DNA of 64,000 bases, taken from JAXDBM01 sp963709485 (GTDB taxonomy: Bacteria; Desulfobacterota; Syntrophia; Syntrophales; Fen-1087). Position 1 is the first letter of the stretch, and each line of letters opens with the position of its first letter. The notes under the pieces are model-generated. The model saw only the letters and a list, made by a program, of their open reading frames with translations. It was not told the DNA's origin and did no database searches. Of this stretch, positions 6,872-15,278 are shown in pieces. The translations under genes and the position numbers were made by a program. Location of the stretch: positions 558,001 to 622,000 of the forward strand of contig CAVPWE010000005.1 in NCBI GenBank assembly GCA_963709485.1. Reading direction: 5' to 3'.

Positions 6872-8211
6872 CCGGTCTCGGCCCGGGCCTCGCCGCGCCT
6901 TTCCTTGACAAAGTTGCTGCCGGGCAGTGTTTTCGCGTATTCCTTCAATTCCGCCGCCAGTTCCGCCATCTCAAGCGCATTTTTGAAGCGGCGTCCGTCC
7001 CCGGTGACCATGGCGACTGTAACCGTAAGCAGGGGAAATTTCTGCTGCGTTCCCCGCCTGTCCTTTCCGGCAAGGAATCCCTGCTTTCGGTCTTCCTCGC
7101 TGCAATACAACGGTATGCGGGCGTCGAACTGATCCACCAGGCGCCAGCTCAATGCCTCTGCCTGCCGGGGGTCGGCTATGATGACAAAGTCGTCTCCTCC
7201 GATGTGGCCGACAAAGACATTCTCGCCGCCGGCATGCTCCAGTTCCTCCATCAGGATCCGTGCTACTTCCTTGATGACCTCGCTGGCCCACGCGTAGCCG
7301 TATTTATCGGCAAAGGGTTTGAAATTGTCAAGATCAACCTGGCAGAGGGAAAAGGTTTGCCCGGACGACAGGCGCTCGTTGAGCTTTCTCTCGATGGCCA
7401 GATTGCCGGGCAATCCGGTCAGGGGGCTTGCGTCGAGATGGAGCGCCTCCAGCTCTTTGAGTCGCCCGGTCATCCTCCCGAACGCACGGGCCAGGCTTCC
7501 GATCTCATCCCGGTTTTTGATTTGAAGATCGTGGTCAAACTGCCCTTCGGCGACCAGGCTCGTCGCCTTTTCAAGTTTACGCAGGGGAACGGAAATGTTG
7601 TAGGTGATCAGCAGGGCCAGGAAAAGTCCGGCGGCGAGGCTCATCGCCGTCAATGTGAAGGTCATCCGGAACGCATCGGCGCTGCGCTCCCGGATCAACG
7701 CCATCCGGGAATCGATGTCCTGTTCCGCCTGACGCTGCATGGCACGAACCTGGGAGGCAAGATCTTCAATAATTCTTTTTCCGTCCCTTTCGGAAAGGGC
7801 GACCGCCTCCTGAAGACGGTCTTCCCCCGCCATGGACGTCTCCTGATCAAAAAGGGCTCCGTACTGGCTGTTGAGAGACTGCATCCGGGCAAGGACTTTT
7901 GAGAGGCCCGGGAAGGAATGCCCCTGCAGCTCCTGCAGGTTCTCCTTGAATTCCTGATTGCGCGTCCGGAAGATTTCGGCCAGGGAGGGGTCTTTCAGGA
8001 TGAGAAATCTCCTTTCGGCGCTTTCCTGCGCCAGCAGGGCATCCATCATTTTCCTGCCGGACTCCACAATGAAAAAATCCTGGCTGGTCATCCGGTAAAC
8101 GATTTCATTGAGGCTCCTCAGGCTGAGGGCCGCGTAGGCGCCGGCCAGAATGGTCAGCAAAGCCATTACCAGATAGATGAAGAGCAGTTTGCGGCTGATG
8201 GTCAACTTCAC
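6868..8211 (-). CDS. Membrane sensor with HAMP and degenerate GGDEF domain
   Basis: A 447-residue inner-membrane protein. TM1 (about 11-31) and TM2 (about 187-207) enclose a helical periplasmic sensor of the 4-helix-bundle type. A HAMP domain (NISVPLRKLEKATSLVAEGQ) and a linker lead to a GGDEF-like domain. The signature reads HIGGDDF rather than GGEEF/GGDEF. The YGH..GD motif is changed to YGYAWASE, and there is no RxxD inhibitory site before the signature. Diguanylate cyclase activity is therefore uncertain, and it may be a GTP- or c-di-GMP-binding sensor. Start is GTG with GAGGG upstream. It is translationally coupled to the lipoprotein gene. Confidence 0.85.
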   Translation of the reverse strand: MKLTISRKLLFIYLVMALLTILAGAYAALSLRSLNEIVYRMTSQDFFIVESGRKMMDALLAQESAERRFLILKDPSLAEIFRTRNQEFKENLQELQGHSFPGLSKVLARMQSLNSQYGALFDQETSMAGEDRLQEAVALSERDGKRIIEDLASQVRAMQRQAEQDIDSRMALIRERSADAFRMTFTLTAMSLAAGLFLALLITYNISVPLRKLEKATSLVAEGQFDHDLQIKNRDEIGSLARAFGRMTGRLKELEALHLDASPLTGLPGNLAIERKLNERLSSGQTFSLCQVDLDNFKPFADKYGYAWASEVIKEVARILMEELEHAGGENVFVGHIGGDDFVIIADPRQAEALSWRLVDQFDARIPLYCSEEDRKQGFLAGKDRRGTQQKFPLLTVTVAMVTGDGRRFKNALEMAELAAELKEYAKTLPGSNFVKERRGEARAETG

Positions 8212-8220
8212 GAATTACCC

Positions 8221-8249
8221 TCAATGCCCCTGTGGAGATCGGGCATTGA
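8221..8249 (-). promoter_or_regulatory. 9-bp hairpin in the leader of the GGDEF gene
   Basis: TCAATGCCC and GGGCATTGA form a perfect 9-bp stem whose foot abuts the GAGGG ribosome binding site of the GTG-started GGDEF gene. No T-run follows on either strand. The structure could mask or expose the ribosome binding site. The role is inferred from position only. Confidence 0.4.
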
Positions 8250-8450
8250 CTACCACATCTGCCTGCCTTGAGCAAAGCACAAAGCTGCCGCAGGCCGGCA
8301 AATAATGTTTTACCCGCAACACCGTTGTCTGATAAGAAGCCCCTCGAAGCACCACCCGTAAAGGCTTGGCGCGGCCGAAGATCAGTGAGGGCAAGCGTCA
8401 ACACCATCAGCGGGAGGTTGTGCCCGTGCGGTGGACAGGAGCATCACATC

Positions 8451-9389
8451 ATGCAGCAGAAAAACGAACGCTTGCGGGCCGGGGCAAAGGCGGGTGTGAG
8501 AAAGGGCTGGGACGGTTTTCTCTGGATCATGAAAATCGTGCTGCCCATCTCCTTCCTGACCTCGCTGCTGGCCTGGAGCGGCTTGCTGAACCGGCTCGAT
8601 TTCCTGTTGGCGCCGGTCATGGATCTGATGAGCCTGCCCACGATGGCCGCCCTGCCCCTGATCATCGGGATGCTCGCCAACATCTACGGCGCCATTGCCG
8701 CCATGGCCGTGCTGCCATTCACCGTTGCCGAGATGACGCTCATGGGCATCTTTCTGCTGACGGCCCACAACCTGATCCAGGAGGGAATCATCCAGGCCAG
8801 ATCGGGACTGCACCCGCTGAAAGCCACCCTCTTCCGCATCGGCGCCGCTGTGACAACGGTGGTGCTGGTCGCCCCCTTCCTGGAGGATGGCCAGGGTCCG
8901 GCACTGGCGATTTCCGCGGACGCCGCGGCCGCGGCCGCTGTCCCCATCTTTCAGATGATCCGGGAGTGGGCCTGGACGACCTTTGAACTCAGCATTAAGA
9001 TCTTCCTGATCTGCATGACCCTGCTGACGCTGCTGGAAATTCTCAAAGCCATGGGGTGGATCAAATATATCGTGAACATCTGCTCCCCTTTCCTGAAAAT
9101 CATGGGCCTCGATCAGAAGCTCGGTTTTCTCTGGATGACCGCCATCGTCTTCGGGCTCGCTTACGGAGGCGCCGTCATTGTGGAAGAGACGAAAGACGGC
9201 AGCCTGCCCAGGGAAGACCTCGAAATGCTGCACCTGTCCATCGGCATCAACCATTCCATGGTGGAGGATCCGGCGCTGTTCATGTCGCTGGGGCTGGGCG
9301 CGTTCTGGCTTTACATCCCCCGGCTCATCATGGCCATTGTGACGGTTCGCCTGATGCGCCTCTGGTTCCGGTTTGCCCGGAAAGCTTAA
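8451..9389 (+). CDS. Nucleoside-recognition (Gate) domain membrane protein
   Basis: The 312-residue polytopic membrane protein has about eight hydrophobic segments. The paired segments with LPLIIGMLANIYGAIAAMAV and GLAYGGAVIVEET...HSMVEDPALF resemble the two Gate (nucleoside-recognition) repeats found in SpmA/SpmB and in nucleoside transporters. Its substrate is unknown. The ATG at MQQKNERL has an AGGAG about ten bases upstream; the open frame extends back almost 200 bases but without protein-like sequence. It stands alone between the GGDEF gene, which is divergent, and the CoA ligase gene. Confidence 0.8.
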   Translation: MQQKNERLRAGAKAGVRKGWDGFLWIMKIVLPISFLTSLLAWSGLLNRLDFLLAPVMDLMSLPTMAALPLIIGMLANIYGAIAAMAVLPFTVAEMTLMGIFLLTAHNLIQEGIIQARSGLHPLKATLFRIGAAVTTVVLVAPFLEDGQGPALAISADAAAAAAVPIFQMIREWAWTTFELSIKIFLICMTLLTLLEILKAMGWIKYIVNICSPFLKIMGLDQKLGFLWMTAIVFGLAYGGAVIVEETKDGSLPREDLEMLHLSIGINHSMVEDPALFMSLGLGAFWLYIPRLIMAIVTVRLMRLWFRFARKA

Positions 9390-9469
9390 CGGAAGGGTAC
9401 TGGAAAAGGCTCGTCCGCGGCCGTGCGAAATCACGACATCATCCCCCCTTATCGATTCCTGAACAATCC

Positions 9470-9498
9470 TTGCCCCGGCCGGCGTCTTTTGTTATAGT
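9470..9498 (+). promoter_or_regulatory. Predicted sigma-70 type promoter for the CoA ligase operon
   Basis: TTGCCC and TATAGT are separated by exactly 17 bases, about 55 bases before the ligase ATG. The -10 matches five of six consensus bases and the -35 four. This is a sequence match only. Confidence 0.45.
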
Positions 9499-9552
9499 AG
9501 ATACAAGTGGTTTACAGAACGATCCGAACCAATAACAGGTGGAGGCTGATCG

Positions 9553-10860
9553 ATGATCTACAATGAGGAGTTCGAAACCCTGCCCAGGGAAGCGCTGGAG
9601 GCCCTGCAGTTCAAGCGGCTGCAGCAGGTGGTGCAGCGGGTCTATCACACCGTCGGTTTCTACAGGACCGCCTTTGACGACGCGGGCATCAAGCCGGACG
9701 ACATCAAGACCATGGCCGACCTGGCCCGGCTCCCCTTCACCACCAAGCAGGACCTTCGCGACAATTACCCCTTCGGCCTCTTCGCCGTCCCCATGAGCAG
9801 CGTGGTCCGGCTGCACGCCTCATCGGGCACGACGGGACGATCCACCGTGGTCGGTTACACGAAGCGGGACATCGATGCCTGGTCGGAACTGATGGCCCGG
9901 TGCTTCGTGGCCGCGGGCCTGAACAAGAACGACATCATCCACAACGCTTACGGCTACGGCCTGTTCACGGGCGGCCTGGGCGTGCACTACGGCGCGGAAA
10001 GGCTGGGGGCCAGCGTTATCCCCATGTCCGGCGGCAACACCAAGCGGCAGATCATGATCCTGCAGGATTTCGGTCCCACGGCCATCTGCTGCACCCCCTC
10101 CTATGCCCTCACGCTGGCGGAGCAGGGACAGGCCATGGGGGTGGACATGCGGTCTCTGAAACTGCGTGTCGGGGTTTTCGGGGCAGAGCCCTGGTCCGCA
10201 AAAATGCGGGATGAAATCGAACAGTCCCTGAACATCATGGCCCTCAATATCTTCGGCCTTTCCGAAGTCATGGGCCCCGGGGTTGCCATGGAATGCACCG
10301 AAGGACGGGCGGGGATGCACATTTTTGAAGACCATTTCATCGCGGAAATCATCGACCCCGTTACCGGCGAGGTCCTGCCTTACGGTAGCAAGGGGGAACT
10401 GGTGTTCACGACCATCGCCAAAGAGGCCTTTCCGCTCATCCGGTACCGGACCCGGGATATCACAACGCTCAACAGCGCCCCCTGCCGATGCGGCCGCACC
10501 CTTGTCCGGATGGATCGCGTCGCCGGAAGGAGCGACGACATGCTCATCATCCGCGGCGTCAATGTCTTCCCGTCGCAGATCGAGGCGGTGCTGCTCAATA
10601 TCAAGGGGATCGAACCCCACTACCAGTTGATCGTGGACCGGGTGGAAACGCTCGACACCCTGGAAGTTCAGGTCGAGATCAGTGAAGCGCTTCTGGCCGA
10701 ATCGGACGAGGTGAAGGCCCTGCAGAACATCCAGCGCCGCATCGTCAAGGACATGAAGGACTACCTGGGCATCACGGCGCAGGTGAAGTTGGTAGAGCCC
10801 AAATCCCTGCAGCGATTCGAAGGCAAGGCGAGCCGGGTGATTGACAAAAGACAAATCTGA
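9553..10860 (+). CDS. paaK: Phenylacetate-CoA ligase
   Basis: The 435-residue adenylate-forming enzyme activates phenylacetate or a related aryl acid to its CoA thioester with ATP. Visible motifs are the P-loop-like LHASSGTTGRSTVVGYT, GGLGVHYGAERLGASVIPMSGG, the FGAEPWS segment, LSEVMGPGVAMEC, and the hinge/C-domain DDMLIIRGVNVFPSQIE typical of PaaK. Length is normal. It is followed by an ACT-domain gene, a pairing common in anaerobes and archaea, where the ACT protein may regulate the ligase. Indole- or aryl-acetate ligases are alternatives. GGAGG lies upstream of the ATG. Confidence 0.93.
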   Translation: MIYNEEFETLPREALEALQFKRLQQVVQRVYHTVGFYRTAFDDAGIKPDDIKTMADLARLPFTTKQDLRDNYPFGLFAVPMSSVVRLHASSGTTGRSTVVGYTKRDIDAWSELMARCFVAAGLNKNDIIHNAYGYGLFTGGLGVHYGAERLGASVIPMSGGNTKRQIMILQDFGPTAICCTPSYALTLAEQGQAMGVDMRSLKLRVGVFGAEPWSAKMRDEIEQSLNIMALNIFGLSEVMGPGVAMECTEGRAGMHIFEDHFIAEIIDPVTGEVLPYGSKGELVFTTIAKEAFPLIRYRTRDITTLNSAPCRCGRTLVRMDRVAGRSDDMLIIRGVNVFPSQIEAVLLNIKGIEPHYQLIVDRVETLDTLEVQVEISEALLAESDEVKALQNIQRRIVKDMKDYLGITAQVKLVEPKSLQRFEGKASRVIDKRQI

Positions 10861-10949
10861 CCGGGAAGCTGCGGCCCCGTGGCCGCCGGCTTCATTGTCG
10901 CGTCAGGCCGGTGCGCGAAGACACCCAAACAAATCTTGGAGGATGAACG

Positions 10950-11381
10950 ATGAAGGTAGAACAGATATCCGTCTTTCTCGAAAACAAGCCCGGAGGACTG
11001 GAAAAGGTCACCCGGATCCTCAAAGACGCCGGCATCAACATCCGTACGCTGGCCGTGGCCGACACTTCTGATTTCGGCATTGTCCGGCTGATCGTCAACG
11101 ATGTGGAAGCGGCGACCCGAGTCCTTCGGGAAAGCGGATTCACGGTCAGCCGGACCACCGTGGTGGCCGTGGAGGTGCCGGACCGGCCGGGCGGCCTGCA
11201 CGGCATACTGGAAGTCATCGCGAAAGAGAACATCAACATCGCCTACATGTACGCCTTCGTCGAGAAGAGCGGAGAAAATGCCGTCATGCTGTTCCGGTTT
11301 GACCAGCAGGACCGGGCCATCGATGTGTTGCTGAAAAGCGGCATCGCCGTGCTTTCCGGAGAAAAACTTTATTCTTTTTGA
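10950..11381 (+). CDS. Tandem ACT-domain protein
   Basis: 143 residues make up two ACT domains in tandem: about 1-66 starting KVEQISVFLENKPGGLEKVTRILKDAG, and about 70-140 starting VVAVEVPDRPGGLHGILEVI. Both have the glycine-rich turn (KPGGL, RPGGL) that binds amino-acid ligands in this fold. There is no catalytic domain, so it is probably an amino-acid-responsive regulator. The location between paaK and the kinase-like gene suggests aromatic amino-acid or aryl-acid catabolism. AGGA precedes the ATG. Confidence 0.88.
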   Translation: MKVEQISVFLENKPGGLEKVTRILKDAGINIRTLAVADTSDFGIVRLIVNDVEAATRVLRESGFTVSRTTVVAVEVPDRPGGLHGILEVIAKENINIAYMYAFVEKSGENAVMLFRFDQQDRAIDVLLKSGIAVLSGEKLYSF

Positions 11382-11438
11382 TCGCAATCAATGCACCACG
11401 GATGATCCATTTTCTGCCTGATGAAAGGAGCCTTCACA

Positions 11439-12125
11439 ATGCAAATGAAAAATCGGTCCGTTGAGAAACTGGTGGAAGAGCAACTGCAGAAGTGGAACCT
11501 CAGGGGAACGGAACGAAAGAAGAGGAGCATCACGCCCGGAGCGTCGATTACCGTTTCGCGTGAACCGGGCTGCGGCGGAACGGCCATCGCGAAGAGGCTG
11601 TCGCAGGAGCTCGCCATGGACCTCTTCGGCGGACATATCATCCAGAAGGTGGCCGAAAGCGTGGAGATGAGCACAAAGGTCATCCAGTCCCTGGATGAAA
11701 AGGAGATGACCAAACGCGACGACTGGCTGACATCCCTCTTTGAGACCCGCCATCTCTGGCCGGACCGCTACCTTCACCACCTGACCAAGGTCATCGGCAC
11801 GATCGGCCGGTACGGAAACGCCGTGATCCTGGGCCGCGGCGCCAATTACATCCTGCCTCGGGAAACCACCTTCCGGGTGCGCATCGTGGCCCCCATGGAA
11901 GTCAAGGTGAAGCATGTCATGCGGTCCACCCGGGATGAGGCGGAAAAATACGTGCTGAAAACGGAAGCGGAACGGCGCGCCTTCATCCGCCAGTACTTCC
12001 ATACCGATCTGACGGACATCGAGCACTACGACATGGTCATCAATATGGAGAAAATCAGCATCGACGGGGCGGTGGAAGGGATCAAATGCGCCTTTCTCGC
12101 CTGGAAAGCGGCCGTAAAAATATAG
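11439..12125 (+). CDS. Cytidylate kinase-like (AAA_26 type) protein
   Basis: The 228-residue protein resembles the cytidylate kinase-like family. ASITVSREPGCGGTAIAKRL gives a P-loop-like start, NAVILGRGANYILP follows in the middle, then RVRIVAPMEVKVKHVM and YFHTDLTDIEHYDMVINME. The P-loop GCGGTAIAK lacks the usual GK[ST] core, so it may bind nucleotide differently or act as a sensor. Substrate is not known. The ATG is fixed by AAAGGAG seven to eight bases upstream. It is the last gene of the ligase-ACT group. Confidence 0.8.
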   Translation: MQMKNRSVEKLVEEQLQKWNLRGTERKKRSITPGASITVSREPGCGGTAIAKRLSQELAMDLFGGHIIQKVAESVEMSTKVIQSLDEKEMTKRDDWLTSLFETRHLWPDRYLHHLTKVIGTIGRYGNAVILGRGANYILPRETTFRVRIVAPMEVKVKHVMRSTRDEAEKYVLKTEAERRAFIRQYFHTDLTDIEHYDMVINMEKISIDGAVEGIKCAFLAWKAAVKI

Positions 12126-12377
12126 ACTGCTCCACAGCGTCTCACCATCCCCGGCGAACGGGAACCCGTTTCACTGTTTCATTCAACGCCGTTGAAACAT
12201 CCATTCAAGGAAACTCAGCCGGGGCTGGTTTTCCCTCCTGTCCGGTTTTTCGGTTTGTTTCCATATTCCCTTTATAATCAGGCACATGTAAAAATTATGG
12301 CCCGGATGCATGATTCTGGCATGCTTTCCGCATTAGAATAAGCCAAACAAAACAAAAAACTCCAAAGGAGACGGATC

Positions 12378-12653
12378 ATGAAAAAGACAATCGGAACAAT
12401 GGCAGTGGCGGCAACGGTGGTTCTTCTGACGGCAGGGTTCAGCTTCGCGGAATACGCGGCGGCGGGCCTGGCCAATTTCCCCTATTTCCAGTTGGGCGCC
12501 CTGATCGTGGGCGGTCTGATCATCATTTCCCTGAAGCACAAGTACGAGAAGATGTACACCGGCGAGACCGTGGGCGCCTTCGCCCTGTACACGGTCCTGA
12601 TCGCCCTGTTCACCAACCCCGTAATCGACGCGGTGAAGAACCTGGTCGGTTAA
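12378..12653 (+). CDS. Small membrane protein with signal-like N-terminus
   Basis: A 91-residue protein. Residues 1-24 look like a signal peptide (MKKTIGTMAVAATVVLLTAGFSFA). Two further hydrophobic segments follow (about 34-51 and 66-84), separated by a short charged loop with KHKYEKMYTGE. I do not recognise it. A TATAAT lies about 100 bases upstream with a poor -35, and a clear AAAGGAG precedes the ATG. It is followed after about 65 bases by an AtpZ-like gene, and the pair ends at a strong terminator. They may form a small membrane complex. Confidence 0.7.
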   Translation: MKKTIGTMAVAATVVLLTAGFSFAEYAAAGLANFPYFQLGALIVGGLIIISLKHKYEKMYTGETVGAFALYTVLIALFTNPVIDAVKNLVG

Positions 12654-12717
12654 GAGACGGCCAAGCGGATTATTCGACCATACCTATCAGGATTTTGCGG
12701 AAAGGAGGAACGGAGCC

Positions 12718-12963
12718 ATGACGACCCAGACGACCCAGACGACCCAGCAACCCTACCTTCAGAAGTACGGCCACATCATGACCGTGAGCGCCTGGGGATT
12801 CGTGATTGTCTTTGCCTCGCTTTTGTTCCTCTACCTCGGGCATCTTCTCGACGAATGGCTGGGGACGGCGCCCAATTTCATGTTCGGGCTGTTCTTCCTG
12901 GCGATCGTGACCTCGATCGGGCGGCTCTACCAGGAGGCCTGGAATAAGAGAAAGGACGTTTGA
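12718..12963 (+). CDS. AtpZ/AtpI-like small membrane protein
   Basis: 81 residues. The N-terminus has a threefold TTQ repeat, then two membrane helices (about 23-43 and 53-70) around the loop GHLLDEWLGTAPNF. The pattern of helix, hairpin with conserved Asp, and helix resembles AtpZ/AtpI accessory proteins of F-type ATP synthases, but no ATP synthase genes are in the window. AtpZ-like proteins have been linked to Mg2+/Ca2+ handling and c-ring assembly. AAAGGAGG lies upstream. Family assignment is tentative. Confidence 0.65.
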   Translation: MTTQTTQTTQQPYLQKYGHIMTVSAWGFVIVFASLLFLYLGHLLDEWLGTAPNFMFGLFFLAIVTSIGRLYQEAWNKRKDV

Positions 12964-13009
12964 GGCCCAAACAAAACAACGGACAGAGGATCTTTTTCAT
13001 GGTCTGACC

Positions 13010-13051
13010 AAAAGCCCCTTTCACGCGATCCTGTCGCGGAAAGGGGCTTTT
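13010..13051 (+). terminator. Intrinsic terminator
   Basis: AAAGCCCCTTTC and GAAAGGGGCTTT form a 12-bp stem around a 16-18 base loop and are followed by TTTT. It ends the two-gene membrane protein unit. The A-run on the other flank makes it potentially bidirectional. Confidence 0.85.
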
Positions 13052-13153
13052 GATTTTCCGCCGGGCGGGCTTGATATTTTCAACCCAATCCCTTATAAGG
13101 AATGTCAAGCAGAGCAGGGTGTCCGGAATGATCCTTAAGGAACGAGGTTCAGG

Positions 13154-13372
13154 ATGTCAGATCAGAACTGGCTGCAGAGACTGACCAAGTCAGAAAAGGA
13201 CAAATGGATCGGCGGGGTTTGCGGCGGATTGGGAATGTATACGCCCATACCCTCCTGGACATGGAGACTGTTATTCACCGTGCTCTTTCTCTGTGGCGGG
13301 GCGGGTTTCGTCATCTACATCCTGTTGTGGATTTTCCTTCCGAAGGGCCCCGAGCAGGGCGTTCAGCCGTGA
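13154..13372 (+). CDS. PspC-domain membrane protein
   Basis: 72 residues form a single PspC domain: KDKWIGGVCGGLGMYTPIPSWTWRLLF followed by a membrane helix (about 42-63) ending IFLPKGPE. PspC proteins are inner-membrane components of the phage-shock envelope stress response, although no pspA or pspB is nearby. It stands alone between the terminator and the convergent rtcB gene. Length is typical of minimal PspC proteins. Confidence 0.88.
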   Translation: MSDQNWLQRLTKSEKDKWIGGVCGGLGMYTPIPSWTWRLLFTVLFLCGGAGFVIYILLWIFLPKGPEQGVQP

Positions 13373-13399
13373 TGTTTTTTTGTCACCGGCCGCTGCCTC

Positions 13400-14842
13400 T
13401 TATCCCTTGATGCATCCGAGGGATCGAAGCCGGGCGACTTTCTTCGAGATTCCTGCCCGGTGGACCACTTCCACCACGTCCTCCAGGTTCTTGTAGGCCT
13501 CGGGGATTTCCTCCCGCAGGGTTCCCCTCCCGCTGGCCATAACGATCACACCGCGGTCCGCCATGTCCCGGTGAACCGCCCTTCCTTTGCTCATCTTCGT
13601 TGCCTGAGCGCGACTCATCACCCGTCCGGCCCCGTGGCAGGTGCTGCCGAATGTCTCCCGGTAGGCCCGGTCGGTCCCCGCAAGCACGTAGGACCCCGTT
13701 CCCATATCGCCGGGAATGAGGACCGGCTGGCCGATCTTCCGGTAGCGCTCGGGCACGGCCATGTGACCCGGCGGATAAGCCCGGGTGGCCCCCTTCCGGT
13801 GGACACAGAGCGTACGCGGAATTCCGTCAACGGGCAGCGTTTCGATCTTGGCAATATTGTGGCAGACATCATAGAGCAGGCGCATGCCGATCTCGCGGGG
13901 GCTTTTCCCCAGGGCTTTTTCGAATGTTTCCCGCGTCCAGTGCATCAGCATCTGCCGGTTCGCCCAGGCGTAATTGGCAGCGCAGGCCATGGCGGCCAGA
14001 TAGTCCCGTCCGGCCTGTGAATCCAGATAAGCGCAGGCCAGCTGCCGGTCCGGCAGGGAAAGGCCCAGTTCGCCCATGTGCTTCACCATGCGGGCCAGAT
14101 AATCATCGCACACCTGATATCCCAGCCCCCGGGATCCGCTGTGGATCATGACGGCCACCTGACCCGGCTCCAGGCCGAAGGCCGCTGCCGCCGTGGGATC
14201 ATAAATCTCCTCGACCACTTCGATTTCCAGGAAATGGTTGCCGGACCCCAGCGTGCCGAGCTGCGCCTTGCCTCGTTCCATCGCACGGGGGCTGAGTTTG
14301 TCCGGATCGGCCCCGGCCATCACGCCCCGGTCTTCCGTCGTTTCCAGATCTTCAGGCGTCCCGTAGCCCTGCGCGACAGCCCATTCGGCGCCATCGCGGA
14401 GAACCTTCCGTTCCTCCTTCTGGGAAAGTTTTATGGCGCCCGTGGAGCCGATGCCGGAAGGGATGTTCTGAAACAGCGCCGTCACCAGATCGGGCAGCGG
14501 CTTGCGTATCTCATCCGCGTTTAGCTTCGTCGTCATCATCCGGCAGCCGCAGTTGATGTCGTATCCCACACCGCCGGGAGATACGACGCCCGTGGCCGTA
14601 TCGAAGGCAGCCACCCCGCCGATGGGAAAACCGTAGCCCCAGTGCATGTCCGGCATGGCCAGAGAATATTTCACGATGCCAGGAAGGTGCGCCACATTGA
14701 CCACCTGCTTCGGGCTTTCATCGTTCCCCATGTCCCTCATGAGGCGCTCGCTGGAGTAGAGGATGCCCGGCACTCTCATGCCCCCCGCGGGCTCGATGCG
14801 CCAGCGGTTCTCGTCCAGTTTTGTCATCTTCATTTCAGACAT
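13400..14842 (-). CDS. rtcB: RNA-splicing ligase RtcB
   Basis: The 480-residue enzyme ligates 2',3'-cyclic phosphate or 3'-phosphate ends to 5'-OH RNA ends using GTP and Mn2+. Metal and guanylation motifs are visible: PDMHWGYGFPIGGVAAFD, VGYDINCGCRM with the Cys/Asp ligands, GSGNHFLE, HSGSRGLG, and the terminal CHGAGR with the His that becomes guanylylated, plus MASGRGTL. Length is normal. The ATG has AAGGAT nine bases upstream and overlaps the archease gene by eight bases. The archease partner supports a true RtcB that needs an activator. The physiological substrate is not known. Confidence 0.96.
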   Translation of the reverse strand: MSEMKMTKLDENRWRIEPAGGMRVPGILYSSERLMRDMGNDESPKQVVNVAHLPGIVKYSLAMPDMHWGYGFPIGGVAAFDTATGVVSPGGVGYDINCGCRMMTTKLNADEIRKPLPDLVTALFQNIPSGIGSTGAIKLSQKEERKVLRDGAEWAVAQGYGTPEDLETTEDRGVMAGADPDKLSPRAMERGKAQLGTLGSGNHFLEIEVVEEIYDPTAAAAFGLEPGQVAVMIHSGSRGLGYQVCDDYLARMVKHMGELGLSLPDRQLACAYLDSQAGRDYLAAMACAANYAWANRQMLMHWTRETFEKALGKSPREIGMRLLYDVCHNIAKIETLPVDGIPRTLCVHRKGATRAYPPGHMAVPERYRKIGQPVLIPGDMGTGSYVLAGTDRAYRETFGSTCHGAGRVMSRAQATKMSKGRAVHRDMADRGVIVMASGRGTLREEIPEAYKNLEDVVEVVHRAGISKKVARLRSLGCIKG

Positions 14843-15248
14843 CGAAAATGATCCTTCCCGTCCATCCCTGCGGGCTTTTGCCCACGGAGGCGAGATGATA
14901 GGTGACCGCCTTGATTTCCGTCCGGATCCGGTGCCGGGAGGCGTCAAATCGCCCGCTGCGGATTTCCGCCGTGACTTGGCGGTCGTCGATCCGCAGGATC
15001 CGGCAGGCCGTCAGCACGCGCTCCTCCCCATTGAACAGATAGAGGATTTCACGGAGATAGTTGACAAAAAGATCCGTCCCGTCCGTCCCGTCGATCCGCA
15101 CTTCACGGGTCTCGGTGTCCCGCACCTCCCCGGCTTCTACCAGGAGGTCAAAGAGAGCCAGGGCGGCATGGGCAAAAAGCTCTTCCCGGGTACTGCCGAA
15201 AAACTCCACCCCCAGATCGGCCGTATGATCGAAAAGTCGGTAATGCAT
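14835..15248 (-). CDS. Archease (RtcB activator)
   Basis: 137 residues. The family's opening YRLFDHTADLGVEFFGSTREELF is followed by a central DGTDGTDLFVNYLREILYLF and a C-terminal EIKAVTYHLASV. The C-terminus should supply the acidic and Lys metal-binding residues. Archease speeds multiple-turnover guanylylation of RtcB and broadens its nucleotide use. The gene directly precedes and overlaps rtcB, so the two are translationally coupled. Confidence 0.93.
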   Translation of the reverse strand: MHYRLFDHTADLGVEFFGSTREELFAHAALALFDLLVEAGEVRDTETREVRIDGTDGTDLFVNYLREILYLFNGEERVLTACRILRIDDRQVTAEIRSGRFDASRHRIRTEIKAVTYHLASVGKSPQGWTGRIIFDV

Positions 15249-15278
15249 GGCCGCTAAAAGACCCGATGGCGCCGCGCC

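Noticed and set aside
8268..8450. N-terminal extension of the nucleoside-recognition protein
   Set aside because: The frame is open but encodes Arg/Ser-rich non-conserved sequence, and a ribosome site supports the inner ATG.
8250..8450. Possible c-di-GMP riboswitch between the GGDEF and Gate-domain genes
   Set aside because: GCAAAGC-like fragments are present but the ordered GEMM blocks and pairing are not.
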